Below, piece after piece: positions 8,702-17,617 of a DNA stretch of 64,000 nucleotides. The notes under the pieces are model-generated. The model was not told the origin of the DNA and did no database searches. It saw nothing but the letters and a program-made list of their open reading frames with translations. The translations under genes and the position numbers were made by a program. Position 1 is the stretch's first letter. The number at the start of each line of letters is the position of its first letter. Origin of the DNA: a virus. The DNA lies in IMG/VR virus record IMGVR_UViG_3300025072_002799, positions 47,203 to 111,202 of that record. One strand, 5' to 3'.

Positions 8702-8944
8702 ATGGCTCAATTAGTAAAATCACAACAAGTACAGGTCACTACGTCTAAGGGCGAGTGTCACATCACTTTGGATATAAACATCACTCTTAACCACCAAGGA
8801 TTAATCCAACAGGTTGGCGTAGATGCTACGGAAGCTACTATGATAGATAAGAAGGAAAAAAAGGACCCAGAAGAAGAGAAGTTCAAATGGGAAATACCCG
8901 ATTTTGAAGATGGTCCATCAGAAAAAATTGATTTTGGTAAATGA
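8702..8944 (+). CDS. Small acidic hypothetical protein
   Basis: 80 residues. The N-terminal half is beta-like (SQQVQVTTSKGECHITLDINITLN); the C-terminal half is charged and acidic (KKEKKDPEEEKFKWEIPDFEDG). It lies directly before the actin-like gene in the same direction with a 16-base gap, so it may work with it. No family recognised. Confidence 0.65.
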   Translation: MAQLVKSQQVQVTTSKGECHITLDINITLNHQGLIQQVGVDATEATMIDKKEKKDPEEEKFKWEIPDFEDGPSEKIDFGK

Positions 8945-8960
8945 TTAAAAGGAGATAGTT

Positions 8961-9971
8961 ATGAGTGCTCGCGGAATGGACATGGGGACGTACAATTTAA
9001 TTGCTTGTCATCGTGATGATAATGGAGATTTCGTACACAAGAGGGAAATCAATGCTTTTTTGGAATTGCCACTAGAAGAAAGATTTGTTTTCAACATGAT
9101 GAAAAAGTCTGGCGTCCCTCTCATTGAACGTGAAAAGGTTGCATACGCTTTGGGCGAAGCTGCCGTAAAGATGGCTTATACAATGCCTAATATAGATTTA
9201 AAACGCCCAATGAAAGATGGGTGTTTGAATCCTCAAGAAAAAGATGCTATGAATATCATAAAAGTTATGATTCACAGTTTGATAGGCGAAATTGAAGAAG
9301 ATGGAACATTAATTTATTACTCTATTCCGGCTAACGCCATCAACGAGGAAACCGATGCCGATTATCATTCAGAAGTTTTGGCTTCCATATTGAGATCTTA
9401 TAGTTCATCAGATGGTTACAAACTAGATCCAAGACCAATCAATGAAGGTTTGGCTTTGGTGTTTTCTGAGTTGGGAGAAAAGCAATTTACGGGAATTGGA
9501 ATTAGTTGTGGCGCAGGAATGGTGAACGTATGCTTTTCCGTATTTTCCCACCCAGTGTTTAGCTTCTCAATTGTCAATAGTGGAGACTGGATTGACAAGA
9601 TGGCTGCTAAAGCGGCTGGAGAGAATGCAACATATATAAATCAAAGAAAAATGACTGTTGCCCTGGATAAAGAGCCAGAAGATATTGTTGAAAGAGCCAT
9701 TCAAACCCAATACAGATTGATGATTATGAATACAGTCAAACACATAAAGGAAGGTTTGTCCGATGCAGGCAAAAAGGCTCGTACTGGCGCACCAATAGAT
9801 ATTGTTATCGCTGGTGGAACGTCTTCTCCTCAAGGATTCGACACATTGTTTGCAGAAGTCCTTAAAGAGATGGACCTGCCAATTGATGTAGGAAATATAA
9901 TTCGCCCCAAAGATCCGCTTTACAGTGTAGCGAAAGGTTGCTTAATTGCAGCAGAAAACTCTGTGTCTTAA
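8961..9971 (+). CDS. Actin-like / Hsp70-fold ATPase
   Basis: 336 residues behind an AAGGAGATAG ribosome site. Three actin-superfamily motifs are visible in order: phosphate 1 (GMDMGTYNLIAC, near 5-16), phosphate 2 (GIGISCGAGMVNVCFSV, ~175-190) and adenosine (IDIVIAGGTSSPQGF, ~275-290). The length suits ParM/MreB-type filament proteins; there is no Hsp70 substrate-binding domain. Phage actin homologues can position DNA or replication sites. Here it is co-directional with small acidic genes; the cellular target is unknown. Confidence 0.8.
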   Translation: MSARGMDMGTYNLIACHRDDNGDFVHKREINAFLELPLEERFVFNMMKKSGVPLIEREKVAYALGEAAVKMAYTMPNIDLKRPMKDGCLNPQEKDAMNIIKVMIHSLIGEIEEDGTLIYYSIPANAINEETDADYHSEVLASILRSYSSSDGYKLDPRPINEGLALVFSELGEKQFTGIGISCGAGMVNVCFSVFSHPVFSFSIVNSGDWIDKMAAKAAGENATYINQRKMTVALDKEPEDIVERAIQTQYRLMIMNTVKHIKEGLSDAGKKARTGAPIDIVIAGGTSSPQGFDTLFAEVLKEMDLPIDVGNIIRPKDPLYSVAKGCLIAAENSVS

Positions 9972-9997
9972 AGTCAATTAGAAAAGTAGGAGATAAG

Positions 9998-10849
9998 ATG
10001 GGAAATGAGAAAAAGGTGTATGTCGATGACATAAGTTGCATGCAGCCAAAGTTAAGAAAGTCATCAGTGATTTCTACAAGGGAATTCAATGATACCTTAA
10101 GTGATGAAGATGTTGACTATAACGAAAGGTTGGTTAAAGCATCATTGGAATTTAAGGTAACGCCAGAAAAAATAAAAAAAGTAATTTGTCCTGAGTTGTC
10201 GGCTAAAAAGATGTGTGAAAGTCCAGCTTATGAAAATTTTGGAGATTCGGAAAAGGATTTTGGAAAAGATGGTGTAATCGACTTAAACAAAGGCATTCCA
10301 ATAACAGGTCACGATGGAGTGCCATCTCGTGATCCTGGCGGAGTATTGCCAGGAACGGGTGGAGGAACCACAGTAGATGAGTACGTCCATCTTAGAAATT
10401 TGATTAAACATGCTTATGGACATAATTCAGCAACTATCATACCTGATAAAAAGCCAGAAATGTACGAATTCAAAGAATGGACTGAGGAAGAGTTGAATTC
10501 ACTTAAAGAAAAGGAGGGATATTTCGAATTGTCGATGACATATGAAAATGATGATGATTTATCAATGCATGAAATATTTGAAATTGCAAATGGTCCAGAA
10601 GACAGTGAATGTTACAAAAATTTGATTTCAGACTTAAATGAAGAGTTTCCAAAAATGGACTTTACGTGGATCTGCGCAGATCTATCAATTGAATGGAAGT
10701 CTGGGATATTGAATGGGAACAAAGTAATAACGGCTATCAATAAGCCTATTGTTGACGAACTAAAACAAACGCTTGAAAAGATAATGGATGATGAAACAAA
10801 AGTATACGATATTGTAAAGCGATCCATTATAGAAGCACTAGATTTTTAA
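9998..10849 (+). CDS. Hypothetical protein
   Basis: 283 residues from the ATG at 9998, preferred over an upstream in-frame ATG because TAGGAGATA lies seven bases before it. It is acidic; a Gly-rich linker (VPSRDPGGVLPGTGGGTT, ~110-127) separates a charged N-terminal part from an alpha/beta C-terminal domain (DFTWICADLSIEWKSGILNGNKVITAIN). It follows the actin-like gene by 26 bases and probably shares its transcript. No family recognised. Confidence 0.7.
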   Translation: MGNEKKVYVDDISCMQPKLRKSSVISTREFNDTLSDEDVDYNERLVKASLEFKVTPEKIKKVICPELSAKKMCESPAYENFGDSEKDFGKDGVIDLNKGIPITGHDGVPSRDPGGVLPGTGGGTTVDEYVHLRNLIKHAYGHNSATIIPDKKPEMYEFKEWTEEELNSLKEKEGYFELSMTYENDDDLSMHEIFEIANGPEDSECYKNLISDLNEEFPKMDFTWICADLSIEWKSGILNGNKVITAINKPIVDELKQTLEKIMDDETKVYDIVKRSIIEALDF

Positions 10850-10867
10850 AGAAAGAAAGAGAAAGAA

Positions 10868-11323
10868 ATGGGAAAAGTTTATAAACACGTTAGCGACTTG
10901 GGAATGGCTGCTTATTTGTTGATGCATGGCTACGATGTGGCTGGCAAGAAAGGCAGATCATATTACTTCAATATCAATGAAGATGATGTAAAAGCATTAG
11001 ATGATTTAACATTGGATTATTTCAATGAGAGAAACTATCATCTATTTGATCACTGCATCATGTCTATGAAGAAAGTCCTTGAAGTTAAAATGTCATCCAA
11101 TTCACTTAAGTCTGTAAATGACTTAGGATTGGCTGCTTATATCTTTATGCATGATTTTGATATTGCTGGAAGACAGGGAGGGAGCTTCTTTTTCAAGGTA
11201 GAAGATAATGAATTAGAAGAAAAATTCAATAAATTGACAATGGAATATTTGTCGAGTCAATTTCATAGATTTGATCATTGCATCATGGCACTGAAAAAAG
11301 TCCCTGAGTATTCTCCTAAATAA
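10868..11323 (+). CDS. Tandem DUF5659-like protein
   Basis: 151 residues made of two copies of the same ~65-residue unit. Copy 1 is DLGMAAYLLMHGYDVAGKKG ... YHLFDHCIMSMKKV; copy 2 is DLGLAAYIFMHDFDIAGRQG ... HRFDHCIMALKKV. The pattern (D-LAAYL-hydrophobic-G, aromatic strand, then helix) resembles DUF5659, a small phage family of unknown function. The internal duplication is plain to see. Confidence 0.75.
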   Translation: MGKVYKHVSDLGMAAYLLMHGYDVAGKKGRSYYFNINEDDVKALDDLTLDYFNERNYHLFDHCIMSMKKVLEVKMSSNSLKSVNDLGLAAYIFMHDFDIAGRQGGSFFFKVEDNELEEKFNKLTMEYLSSQFHRFDHCIMALKKVPEYSPK

Positions 11324-11361
11324 AGAATATGCGACTCATATATAAATGAAAAGGGACAATT

Positions 11362-12852
11362 ATGAGAACTTTCGGACAATATCTTGAAGAAAATGCACCT
11401 GAAGAACCAGTTATGGCCACTGCTGTGGAGCCAGTTGACTTAGATGCAAGCTTGGATGCAATGGTAAACTCTTTAGTAGTAGACCTTAAAAAACGCATTA
11501 AATCCGCAATTCCACAAAGGGAAAAGAAGAAAAACCTTTTTGACCGATTTGGGAAGTGGTGGAAAGATATGAACGACCCAAATTATGAGACGCCCTACAC
11601 ACCTGGACATCGCATGAATCAAAATCGTGCTGCTGGGCTTCATACTGGGCAAGCCAGCGATTTGGGAGAGTCCGTGATCCCTATTGAGGTTTATAATTTC
11701 TTTAAGGAGTCTGCCGAGAAGATTTGCGAAGCAGAAGCTCATGACATAGATTCGCCAAATTTGCATGGAGATCCAAGCAGATATGGAACTTATGAATTTA
11801 GCCCAAATCCAGAAGTTGCAGCAGCAGCTAGAGCGGGAAGACAGCCTCCACAATCATCTCAGCACTTAGGTCCTGGCATGACTCATGTTGGAGGGAATTA
11901 TTATCACAATCAAGAAACAGGGAAGACTCAACAGATCAATCCAGTGGCTCAGTTGGGAATTTATTTAGATGGTGAATTTAAGAAAAAATTGAAGGGAATA
12001 TTAAGCGCCCATATGAAAAACGCACAAAGCAACAAAGACATAGAAGCTGGAAACATACCTGCCGCACCAAAAGCGCCTCAGGCTGCTGGTCCAAATGATC
12101 CACCGACAGCACCAACAGCACCAAAGTTTTCTGATGGACCCGCTTCTGAAAGACCTCCTGTTGGACCTGGACCTTCATTAACAGATGACAAAGCAACTTC
12201 CGCTTCTTCTGCAAAGCCAGTTTTAAGTCCAAATGACGATCACAAAAAACTAGTGGCTTCTGCCGACAGCAAAAAAACAGACGAAGAAAAGGCTGAAGTG
12301 TATTTGCCAAATTACAAACAAAATCACACTGCACAAGAAGTAATGGATGCTGTAGATAAACTTATGGATGGTGGAAAAGCTTTTGATGATACAATTGTAA
12401 GTGTGCAAGATTTTAGAGATGACTTAAAAACTGTGTTAGGTGTCAAAATAAAACCTAAATCAACCCCATCTGACTTCAATCAAGTTGATGAAGATGAAAG
12501 TAGCAGTAAGTTAATCAACATGCTTGGGAACAAAAGTGATGAACAACAGGCTGAATTGCTTTCTCCTGGTTATGAAGAAAAAGGTTATAAAGTTGATGAT
12601 ATTTTGCAAGGCGCTAAGAGTCTTCAACAACATGACAAGAAGAAGAAAACTGTTAAGCAATTCCGTGATGGACTTGATCAATATCTTGGATTGACAATTG
12701 GACACGCTGAATCCAATATGGTTGACAGATACAAGCAAATGTTGAGAGAGCAAGATCTAAAAGGCTACATGACACCAGTGGTAAGATGGAAAGTGGACGA
12801 TTTGCCCGTTTCTGAACGAGCAAATTATTACCGTCAACTAATGCGTAATTAA
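11362..12852 (+). CDS. Putative internal head protein with capsid-targeting-like N-terminus
   Basis: 496 residues. The N-terminus MRTFGQYLEENAPEE fits the shared hydrophobic-x-x-aromatic-L-x-E motif, and YLEE offers an (I/L)xE site of the kind cut by gp21-type proteases. The middle is Pro/Ala-rich linker (~215-285). The C-terminal part repeats a ~60-residue unit twice (AEVYLPNYKQNHTAQEVMDAVDKLM ... FRDDLKTVLG; AELLSPGYEEKGYKVDDILQGAKSL ... FRDGLDQYLG). Packaging into the head is inferred. It converges on and overlaps the GlpX gene by four bases. Confidence 0.7.
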   Translation: MRTFGQYLEENAPEEPVMATAVEPVDLDASLDAMVNSLVVDLKKRIKSAIPQREKKKNLFDRFGKWWKDMNDPNYETPYTPGHRMNQNRAAGLHTGQASDLGESVIPIEVYNFFKESAEKICEAEAHDIDSPNLHGDPSRYGTYEFSPNPEVAAAARAGRQPPQSSQHLGPGMTHVGGNYYHNQETGKTQQINPVAQLGIYLDGEFKKKLKGILSAHMKNAQSNKDIEAGNIPAAPKAPQAAGPNDPPTAPTAPKFSDGPASERPPVGPGPSLTDDKATSASSAKPVLSPNDDHKKLVASADSKKTDEEKAEVYLPNYKQNHTAQEVMDAVDKLMDGGKAFDDTIVSVQDFRDDLKTVLGVKIKPKSTPSDFNQVDEDESSSKLINMLGNKSDEQQAELLSPGYEEKGYKVDDILQGAKSLQQHDKKKKTVKQFRDGLDQYLGLTIGHAESNMVDRYKQMLREQDLKGYMTPVVRWKVDDLPVSERANYYRQLMRN

Positions 12853-13775
12853 TTTCCGTGTTCTGCCGTAACCCATCTGATAGTTTTGCTTTCAGATCTC
12901 ATGAACACTGAGTTAGTGGTCGGTTTCGCTCTATTCCACTTAACACCTCTCAACAGACTGCCATCGGTGATTCCCGTTCCAGCAAACGCACACTCTCCTT
13001 TAACTAATTCATTTTCATCCAAAATAGGCTCAGAAGACTCTCCTTCTTTAGTGCATTCTTGACCTTGTAGCCCTCCACCCAAGCATTTGATCGCACAAGC
13101 GGACAGAATAGCCTCTGGCGAGCCTCCAATGCCATAAAGGATGTCTATGTCACTATCTGGAAGGCAAGCCGCAACAGCCCCAGAAACGTCACAATCTTGA
13201 ATTAATTTAATTCTGCACCCTAGTTCTCTTAATTCTTTGATTGCCTCATGATGTCGTGGTCGATCTAAAATGCATACCAACACCTGTTCTGGCTCCTTTC
13301 CTGTTGCCGAACAAACCAATTCTATGGTTCTTTCTAGTGGGTCGTTTAATTTTAATTCTACTTTACTTGCTATTTCAGGTCCGTATGCCAACTTTCTCAT
13401 ATAATACGAAGACGGACTAAACATAGCTCCTTCTAGTGCGACAGAAATGACGCTCATAGCTTCTGGTCCAGAAGTTACAGTTGGAGTTGTTCCTTCAATT
13501 GGATCTATTGCTATATCATTGAATTTTCCGTGGTATCCATCGCATGACCCCCACCTACTTCCGATTTTCTCTCCTGCGAACAAGCCATATGACTTATCCT
13601 TTTCTCCTTCGCCTATTACAATCTTTCCAGCAAAGTCCATTCCATTAAGACGATCTCTCATTGCATCAGTAGCGGCTTTATCTGATTCTAGTTTATTTCC
13701 GCTTCCGACCCACTTTGAGCCTGCTATTGCTCCTGCTTCTGTAACTCTAATTAAATCAAGGCTTATATGTTTCAT
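12849..13775 (-). CDS. glpX: Class II fructose-1,6-bisphosphatase (GlpX-type)
   Basis: 308 residues, slightly shorter than typical bacterial GlpX (about 320-340). Family motifs are seen in order: KIVIGEGEKDKSYGLFAGE (metal-binding IGEGE), DIAIDPIEGTTPTVTSGP (substrate DPxEGT), ILYGIGGSPEAILSACAIKCLGG and the closing GVKW ... TNSVFMRS. The family hydrolyses fructose-1,6-bisphosphate, and in cyanobacteria also sedoheptulose-1,7-bisphosphate. It ends an operon with 13772 and 13990 (ATGA overlap). All key motifs are intact, so activity is plausible. A central-carbon enzyme of this type in a phage would count as an auxiliary metabolic gene. Confidence 0.88.
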   Translation of the reverse strand: MKHISLDLIRVTEAGAIAGSKWVGSGNKLESDKAATDAMRDRLNGMDFAGKIVIGEGEKDKSYGLFAGEKIGSRWGSCDGYHGKFNDIAIDPIEGTTPTVTSGPEAMSVISVALEGAMFSPSSYYMRKLAYGPEIASKVELKLNDPLERTIELVCSATGKEPEQVLVCILDRPRHHEAIKELRELGCRIKLIQDCDVSGAVAACLPDSDIDILYGIGGSPEAILSACAIKCLGGGLQGQECTKEGESSEPILDENELVKGECAFAGTGITDGSLLRGVKWNRAKPTTNSVFMRSESKTIRWVTAEHGN

Positions 13776-13990
13776 TGTTGTTCCGTTAATGAGTATGTTT
13801 TATTTCTAAATCGGTCACATGAAACCCAAAAGTTTCTAACGCCATCAACAACAGGAAGATGACCAGAACTTGGATGTATCCAATATTTTATTCCTGGCTT
13901 AGGATTAGACCAACATGTGTGTGGATAACCAGGAAGTATTATGCCGGGACTTGTTGTGTTTGAAGGTGGAAACCCTTTCAGAATTGCCAT
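13772..13990 (-). CDS. Small hypothetical protein
   Basis: 72 residues, Pro/Ser/Trp-rich (MAILKGFPPSNTTSPGIILPGYPHTCW). It overlaps the GlpX start by ATGA and touches the upstream stop, so it is in a tight operon. No family recognised. Confidence 0.6.
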   Translation of the reverse strand: MAILKGFPPSNTTSPGIILPGYPHTCWSNPKPGIKYWIHPSSGHLPVVDGVRNFWVSCDRFRNKTYSLTEQQ

Positions 13991-14454
13991 TAATCCTCCT
14001 CTTTGAATTTCTTAGCCAGATTAGATAGTTGATTAACATCTACAAATGGACTTTTATTTTCTGGTTCTTCTTCATCCAGCCAAGTTGGTTCTTTTTCTAT
14101 CTTTGGCATTTCAGGCTTTTGTTCTTCACGATGTGCGAATTTAGCGCCTTTCTTTTCTTCCATTTTCTTTTCATATTCATCCATGATTGCATCATAATTG
14201 GGGTCATCTTTTTTAAGAACTTGTTCCTCTGCGAATCCGATGAGATGCGTCCAGGTGTAGAAATTCTTGCTCAAAGTTGTTGGGTGCGTAAGCCAAATTC
14301 CCAATTCACAAATATAGTCCACTCTTCCAACGAAGTAGTCTGTCATTTGTGAATCTTTGAAGTCCCAATTTATATTAGCAACAAACATTGTTACAACTTT
14401 TCCAACAAAATAGTTGGATAAGCGATTTAGTTCTGTTTCGTTTGGTGTTTCCAT
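13990..14454 (-). CDS. Hypothetical protein
   Basis: 154 residues. The N-terminal ~90 residues form a compact alpha/beta domain (LNRLSNYFVGKVVTMFVANINWDFKDSQMTDYF), seemingly beta-barrel-like. The C-terminal 60 residues are highly charged helix and linker. It lies between the primase and the GlpX operon on one strand, so a replication-related accessory role is possible. Confidence 0.65.
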   Translation of the reverse strand: METPNETELNRLSNYFVGKVVTMFVANINWDFKDSQMTDYFVGRVDYICELGIWLTHPTTLSKNFYTWTHLIGFAEEQVLKKDDPNYDAIMDEYEKKMEEKKGAKFAHREEQKPEMPKIEKEPTWLDEEEPENKSPFVDVNQLSNLAKKFKEED

Positions 14455-14461
14455 AATTTCC

Positions 14462-15484
14462 TTATCTAGGATTTGGCCATTTAGTGAACGGCACTGTTGT
14501 CTTGTTGATGTATTGTTTTATTGTTTCTGGATTTATGACCTGCAACATAGCATTCCAATCTTTGAATCCTTCTGGTGGCGAAACCTGTCTAACTTCTATT
14601 CCATTGGAATTCAAAGAATCACCAATAACCTTTAGAGCACTTTTGCCAGCACTGTCATTGTCTAATGCAATGCATACATTGAACCCACGCAACATCTCTA
14701 GCTGCTTAGGAGTTAATGTTTTGCCTCCACAGGCAACAGAGGCACGCCCACAAGCTATTGTCAGGCTAATGGAGTCCAATTCTCCTTCGGTCAAGAATAC
14801 CCAACCATCATTCGGCCAATAAGTAAAAAATAAAACGTCTCTTTTTCCAACTCCATAGACCTCTTCTTCTGGACCGAGGTACTTTGGCTTGGCACTATCT
14901 GAAAGATGTCTTCCATTCCAATAAATTAAATTTCCATCTTTATCGTAATATGGAATGATGATTCTATTTCTGTACTTGTCTTGAGTGCAGAATTCTATAT
15001 TAAACTTTTCGTAATCTATTTTCCTAGATTCAAGATAGGCAATTGCTTCTGAACCTTTATAGTGTTGTGTCAATTGAGACAAAGGATATGTGAATGGAGG
15101 AAGCCTCATGTGTGGAGGCTTTTCTGGATCAATCTCTATCTTCGCTGGCTTTTTGTCAGACTTTTTATTCGCATTAAAAAAATCGTCTAGATCGCTGTAG
15201 ACTTTTGACATTTCTGTTTCGCCACGGATTTGATAAACAGCCTCTTCGTAAGGCAATCCATCAACCTTCATGACTAAACCAACTAAGGTTCCTCTCTTGT
15301 CACTCTTCCAGCACCTAAACACGCCGTCTTCTCTGCCATTCTTTCCCCCATCGACATTACACCAGAGGTGATTTTTATTGTCGTCCGCAAAGGGGCTATT
15401 AACCATGATCTCTCGACCATTGGTTTTTACATTGTCAAAACGGCTCTCAGCCCATGACAGAAAAGCATCGTAATCTATTGACAT
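14462..15484 (-). CDS. DNA primase with TOPRIM domain
   Basis: 340 residues. The N-terminus resembles the zinc-type primase module in layout (NSPFADDNKNHLWCNVDGG, VFRCWKSDKRGTLVGLVMKVDG), though the metal set is reduced. The TOPRIM core follows: FLTEGELDSISL (~228-239, E-x-x-D), VACGGKTLTPKQLEML, then CIALDNDSAGKSAL (DxD). DnaG-type primases synthesise RNA primers at the fork. At 340 residues it is close in size to phage T4 gp61. No helicase is fused. Confidence 0.85.
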   Translation of the reverse strand: MSIDYDAFLSWAESRFDNVKTNGREIMVNSPFADDNKNHLWCNVDGGKNGREDGVFRCWKSDKRGTLVGLVMKVDGLPYEEAVYQIRGETEMSKVYSDLDDFFNANKKSDKKPAKIEIDPEKPPHMRLPPFTYPLSQLTQHYKGSEAIAYLESRKIDYEKFNIEFCTQDKYRNRIIIPYYDKDGNLIYWNGRHLSDSAKPKYLGPEEEVYGVGKRDVLFFTYWPNDGWVFLTEGELDSISLTIACGRASVACGGKTLTPKQLEMLRGFNVCIALDNDSAGKSALKVIGDSLNSNGIEVRQVSPPEGFKDWNAMLQVINPETIKQYINKTTVPFTKWPNPR

Positions 15485-15489
15485 AATTT

Positions 15490-15855
15490 TTACTCTGTGA
15501 AGCCAGATTCCAAACTTATGAAATTGATGTCTGAACTAGAAGCCCTAACTGGGAGCAAAAATATAGCAATATCGTCAGGAAGTTTTTTGTTTGCTTTTTC
15601 TAGATCTCCAAGCAATTTATCTTTCATTCTCTCCGCAAGATTAATACCCTTTTCTGAAGAAAGTGTACCAATATTTACATTCATTGCTAAAATGCCTCTG
15701 ATCTCTGTTGGATTTGCGGCATAGGGTTTGTCGTCTTCGTGCATATTTGCATCCATCTTTGCCTCCTCTTGACAATATCCGTCTGGTCTGCAATTAAATT
15801 CTTCACCCACATATAATTCGCCACCAACGCCATTATTCAAATTTTCTGCTGCCAT
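15490..15855 (-). CDS. Hypothetical protein
   Basis: 121 residues. The N-terminal part carries two cysteines (FNCRPDGYCQEE); the rest has NPTEIRGILAMNVNIGTLSSEKGINLAERMKDKLLGDLEKAN, a helix-rich segment. It overlaps the methyltransferase upstream by 19 bases and precedes the primase by five, so it is in the same operon. No family recognised. Confidence 0.65.
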   Translation of the reverse strand: MAAENLNNGVGGELYVGEEFNCRPDGYCQEEAKMDANMHEDDKPYAANPTEIRGILAMNVNIGTLSSEKGINLAERMKDKLLGDLEKANKKLPDDIAIFLLPVRASSSDINFISLESGFTE

Positions 15856-16820
15856 AATCTTTCCTCTATTTGTTTGATATAATCTTCGTATAGCTCAAAT
15901 CCAGTATACAATCTTTTTAAGCCAATGCAAGCCAATGCTGTAGTTCCTGAACCCATAAATGGATCAAGAACCAAGTCTCCTTCGTCTGTGGTTAAAAGTA
16001 TTAATTTCTCCACAATTTCAAGGGGATAAATTGCTGGATGCTTGGTTCCTTTAATGCTCTCAACGGGGCATTCTATTATATCTTTTAACATAGTCTTGCC
16101 AGATAATCTAATTACAGAAAAGCCGTTGTTTTTTATCTGGTTATTGCGACCGCCCTCCTGTCCACCAAACGCCAAAGCGTGAATGCCTCTGACTTTCATC
16201 CTAAACCCACTGATTTTGCCACTTTTGACTTCATCTATGACAGCACCTAACTCATTAATAGCATTGCACTTCTCTTCTTCAGATAAATCAGAATTTTCTA
16301 TAATTTTAAAATATTTACGCCCCACTTTAGTATCGGGATTTGGCTTATTTTCTTTAACCTTAGTCAACCTATCTCCGTAATACTTGTATTTGTTAGATTT
16401 CACAAAATGAAAGAATGGTTCATGTGATGACACCATTCTTCGATTGAATTGACGTGGAACAGGGTTTGATTTAGACCAAGATATGTTGTTAATTAAAATG
16501 GCGTCAGTTTCGTCTACCACTTTGGCTGCGAATCTATAAGGTGCCAATTGTAGCGAACTATTCAAATATTTATCGCCCATATTCCATATGATGCTTCCAT
16601 CTTCTTTTGTGACTCTAAGACACTCTCTGAACACTTCCAATAAAACATCAAGATATTCATCTAAATCACCCTCTTGACCTATCTCTTCTTTGTCTCCATA
16701 TTCTCTTTGTAAAAAATATGGTGGACTGGTAATTGTCAAATCAACTGTGTTGGTCGTTAAATTTTTAATTAGTTGACGGCAATCGCCTTGGATTATTTTA
16801 TTTTTCACTATAGATTTCAC
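15837..16820 (-). CDS. DNA methyltransferase (N4-cytosine/N6-adenine, SPPY type)
   Basis: 327 residues. Catalytic motif IV is TSPPYF (near residues 30-35) and the SAM-binding motif is DPFMGSGTTALACIGL near the C-terminus (~285-300). That order (IV first, I last) marks the beta class of amino methyltransferases; SPPY is frequent in N4-cytosine enzymes. No restriction endonuclease is adjacent, so this looks like a solitary phage methylase that could shield the phage genome. Specificity cannot be read. Confidence 0.88.
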   Translation of the reverse strand: MKSIVKNKIIQGDCRQLIKNLTTNTVDLTITSPPYFLQREYGDKEEIGQEGDLDEYLDVLLEVFRECLRVTKEDGSIIWNMGDKYLNSSLQLAPYRFAAKVVDETDAILINNISWSKSNPVPRQFNRRMVSSHEPFFHFVKSNKYKYYGDRLTKVKENKPNPDTKVGRKYFKIIENSDLSEEEKCNAINELGAVIDEVKSGKISGFRMKVRGIHALAFGGQEGGRNNQIKNNGFSVIRLSGKTMLKDIIECPVESIKGTKHPAIYPLEIVEKLILLTTDEGDLVLDPFMGSGTTALACIGLKRLYTGFELYEDYIKQIEERLWQQKI

Positions 16821-16834
16821 TTTTTAATTACGAT

Positions 16835-17617
16835 ATGATTGACAACATGAATATAAATCACATATCTGTTTCAAGAGATTCTACTTGGAAACAATGCCAA
16901 TATCAATATAAATTTAGATACCATGAAAAAATTCCTCGTCCTGGTGAAGAACCATTTTATTTCGTGTTTGGAAAACTTGTTCATAAGATATTAGAATTGT
17001 ACGTAGAAGGCAAAGGTGAAGTTTCATCTGAGGAATGCACTCGTATGGTTTTAGAGGGGGAAGCAGAGCTTGAGCCAAATAAATTTGCGCCCCCTCTTAA
17101 CGAATGGGCAAAAGGATACAAACCAAGACTTCCTCGTTGTGTTGCAAATGGAGTAAAACTAGCTGACAAAATGGGTTTTGGAAATGACATTCTAGAACAC
17201 AAATTCCATTATGACCTAGATGGCGAAGGTCGTCACGTTATGGGATTCATTGATTGGCTAAAAGATCATGGAGATGGAAAATACACAGTCATTGATTACA
17301 AAACCACAAAAAAAGGTCCGTTTAGGGAAACTGCTCAAACAGTGACCAAGAATCTTCAGCTTCGCACATACGCTCGCGTGGTACAAAAGGAATTTGGTGC
17401 CAAACCCGAAGATATACGTTGTGCTTTGTATTATCTTGAAGACGCTTCATTAATTGCTGCCAAGTTCAATGAAGAGTCGTTAGAGTTTGCAGAAAAGCAA
17501 CTTTTGGAAGCATACAAGCAAATTGAACAAACTACCGCTGAAAAGGCTTGGCCAAATGTAGGTCGTCATTGCTCAAGATGCGATTACAAAACTTTATGCA
17601 TGCATTACAATGTGTAA
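16835..17617 (+). CDS. Cas4/RecB-like PD-(D/E)XK nuclease with Fe-S cysteines
   Basis: 260 residues. The nuclease core shows GKLVH (H50), GFID (D140), VIDYKT (D154, K156) and QLRTYA (Q-x-x-x-Y, ~175-179), the RecB-family exonuclease pattern. C21 together with C246, C249 and C255 gives the four-cysteine cluster layout seen in Cas4 and AddB, where it binds a 4Fe-4S cluster. Phages commonly carry such exonucleases for recombination. The CRISPR array is 44 kb away, so a role in spacer acquisition is not supported by position. Confidence 0.8.
   Translation: MIDNMNINHISVSRDSTWKQCQYQYKFRYHEKIPRPGEEPFYFVFGKLVHKILELYVEGKGEVSSEECTRMVLEGEAELEPNKFAPPLNEWAKGYKPRLPRCVANGVKLADKMGFGNDILEHKFHYDLDGEGRHVMGFIDWLKDHGDGKYTVIDYKTTKKGPFRETAQTVTKNLQLRTYARVVQKEFGAKPEDIRCALYYLEDASLIAAKFNEESLEFAEKQLLEAYKQIEQTTAEKAWPNVGRHCSRCDYKTLCMHYNV

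Noticed and set aside
16835-17617. Cas4 as adaptation gene of the CRISPR system
   Set aside because: It is 44 kb from the array, among replication genes, and such RecB-like nucleases are common in phages; no cas1 or cas2 is seen.
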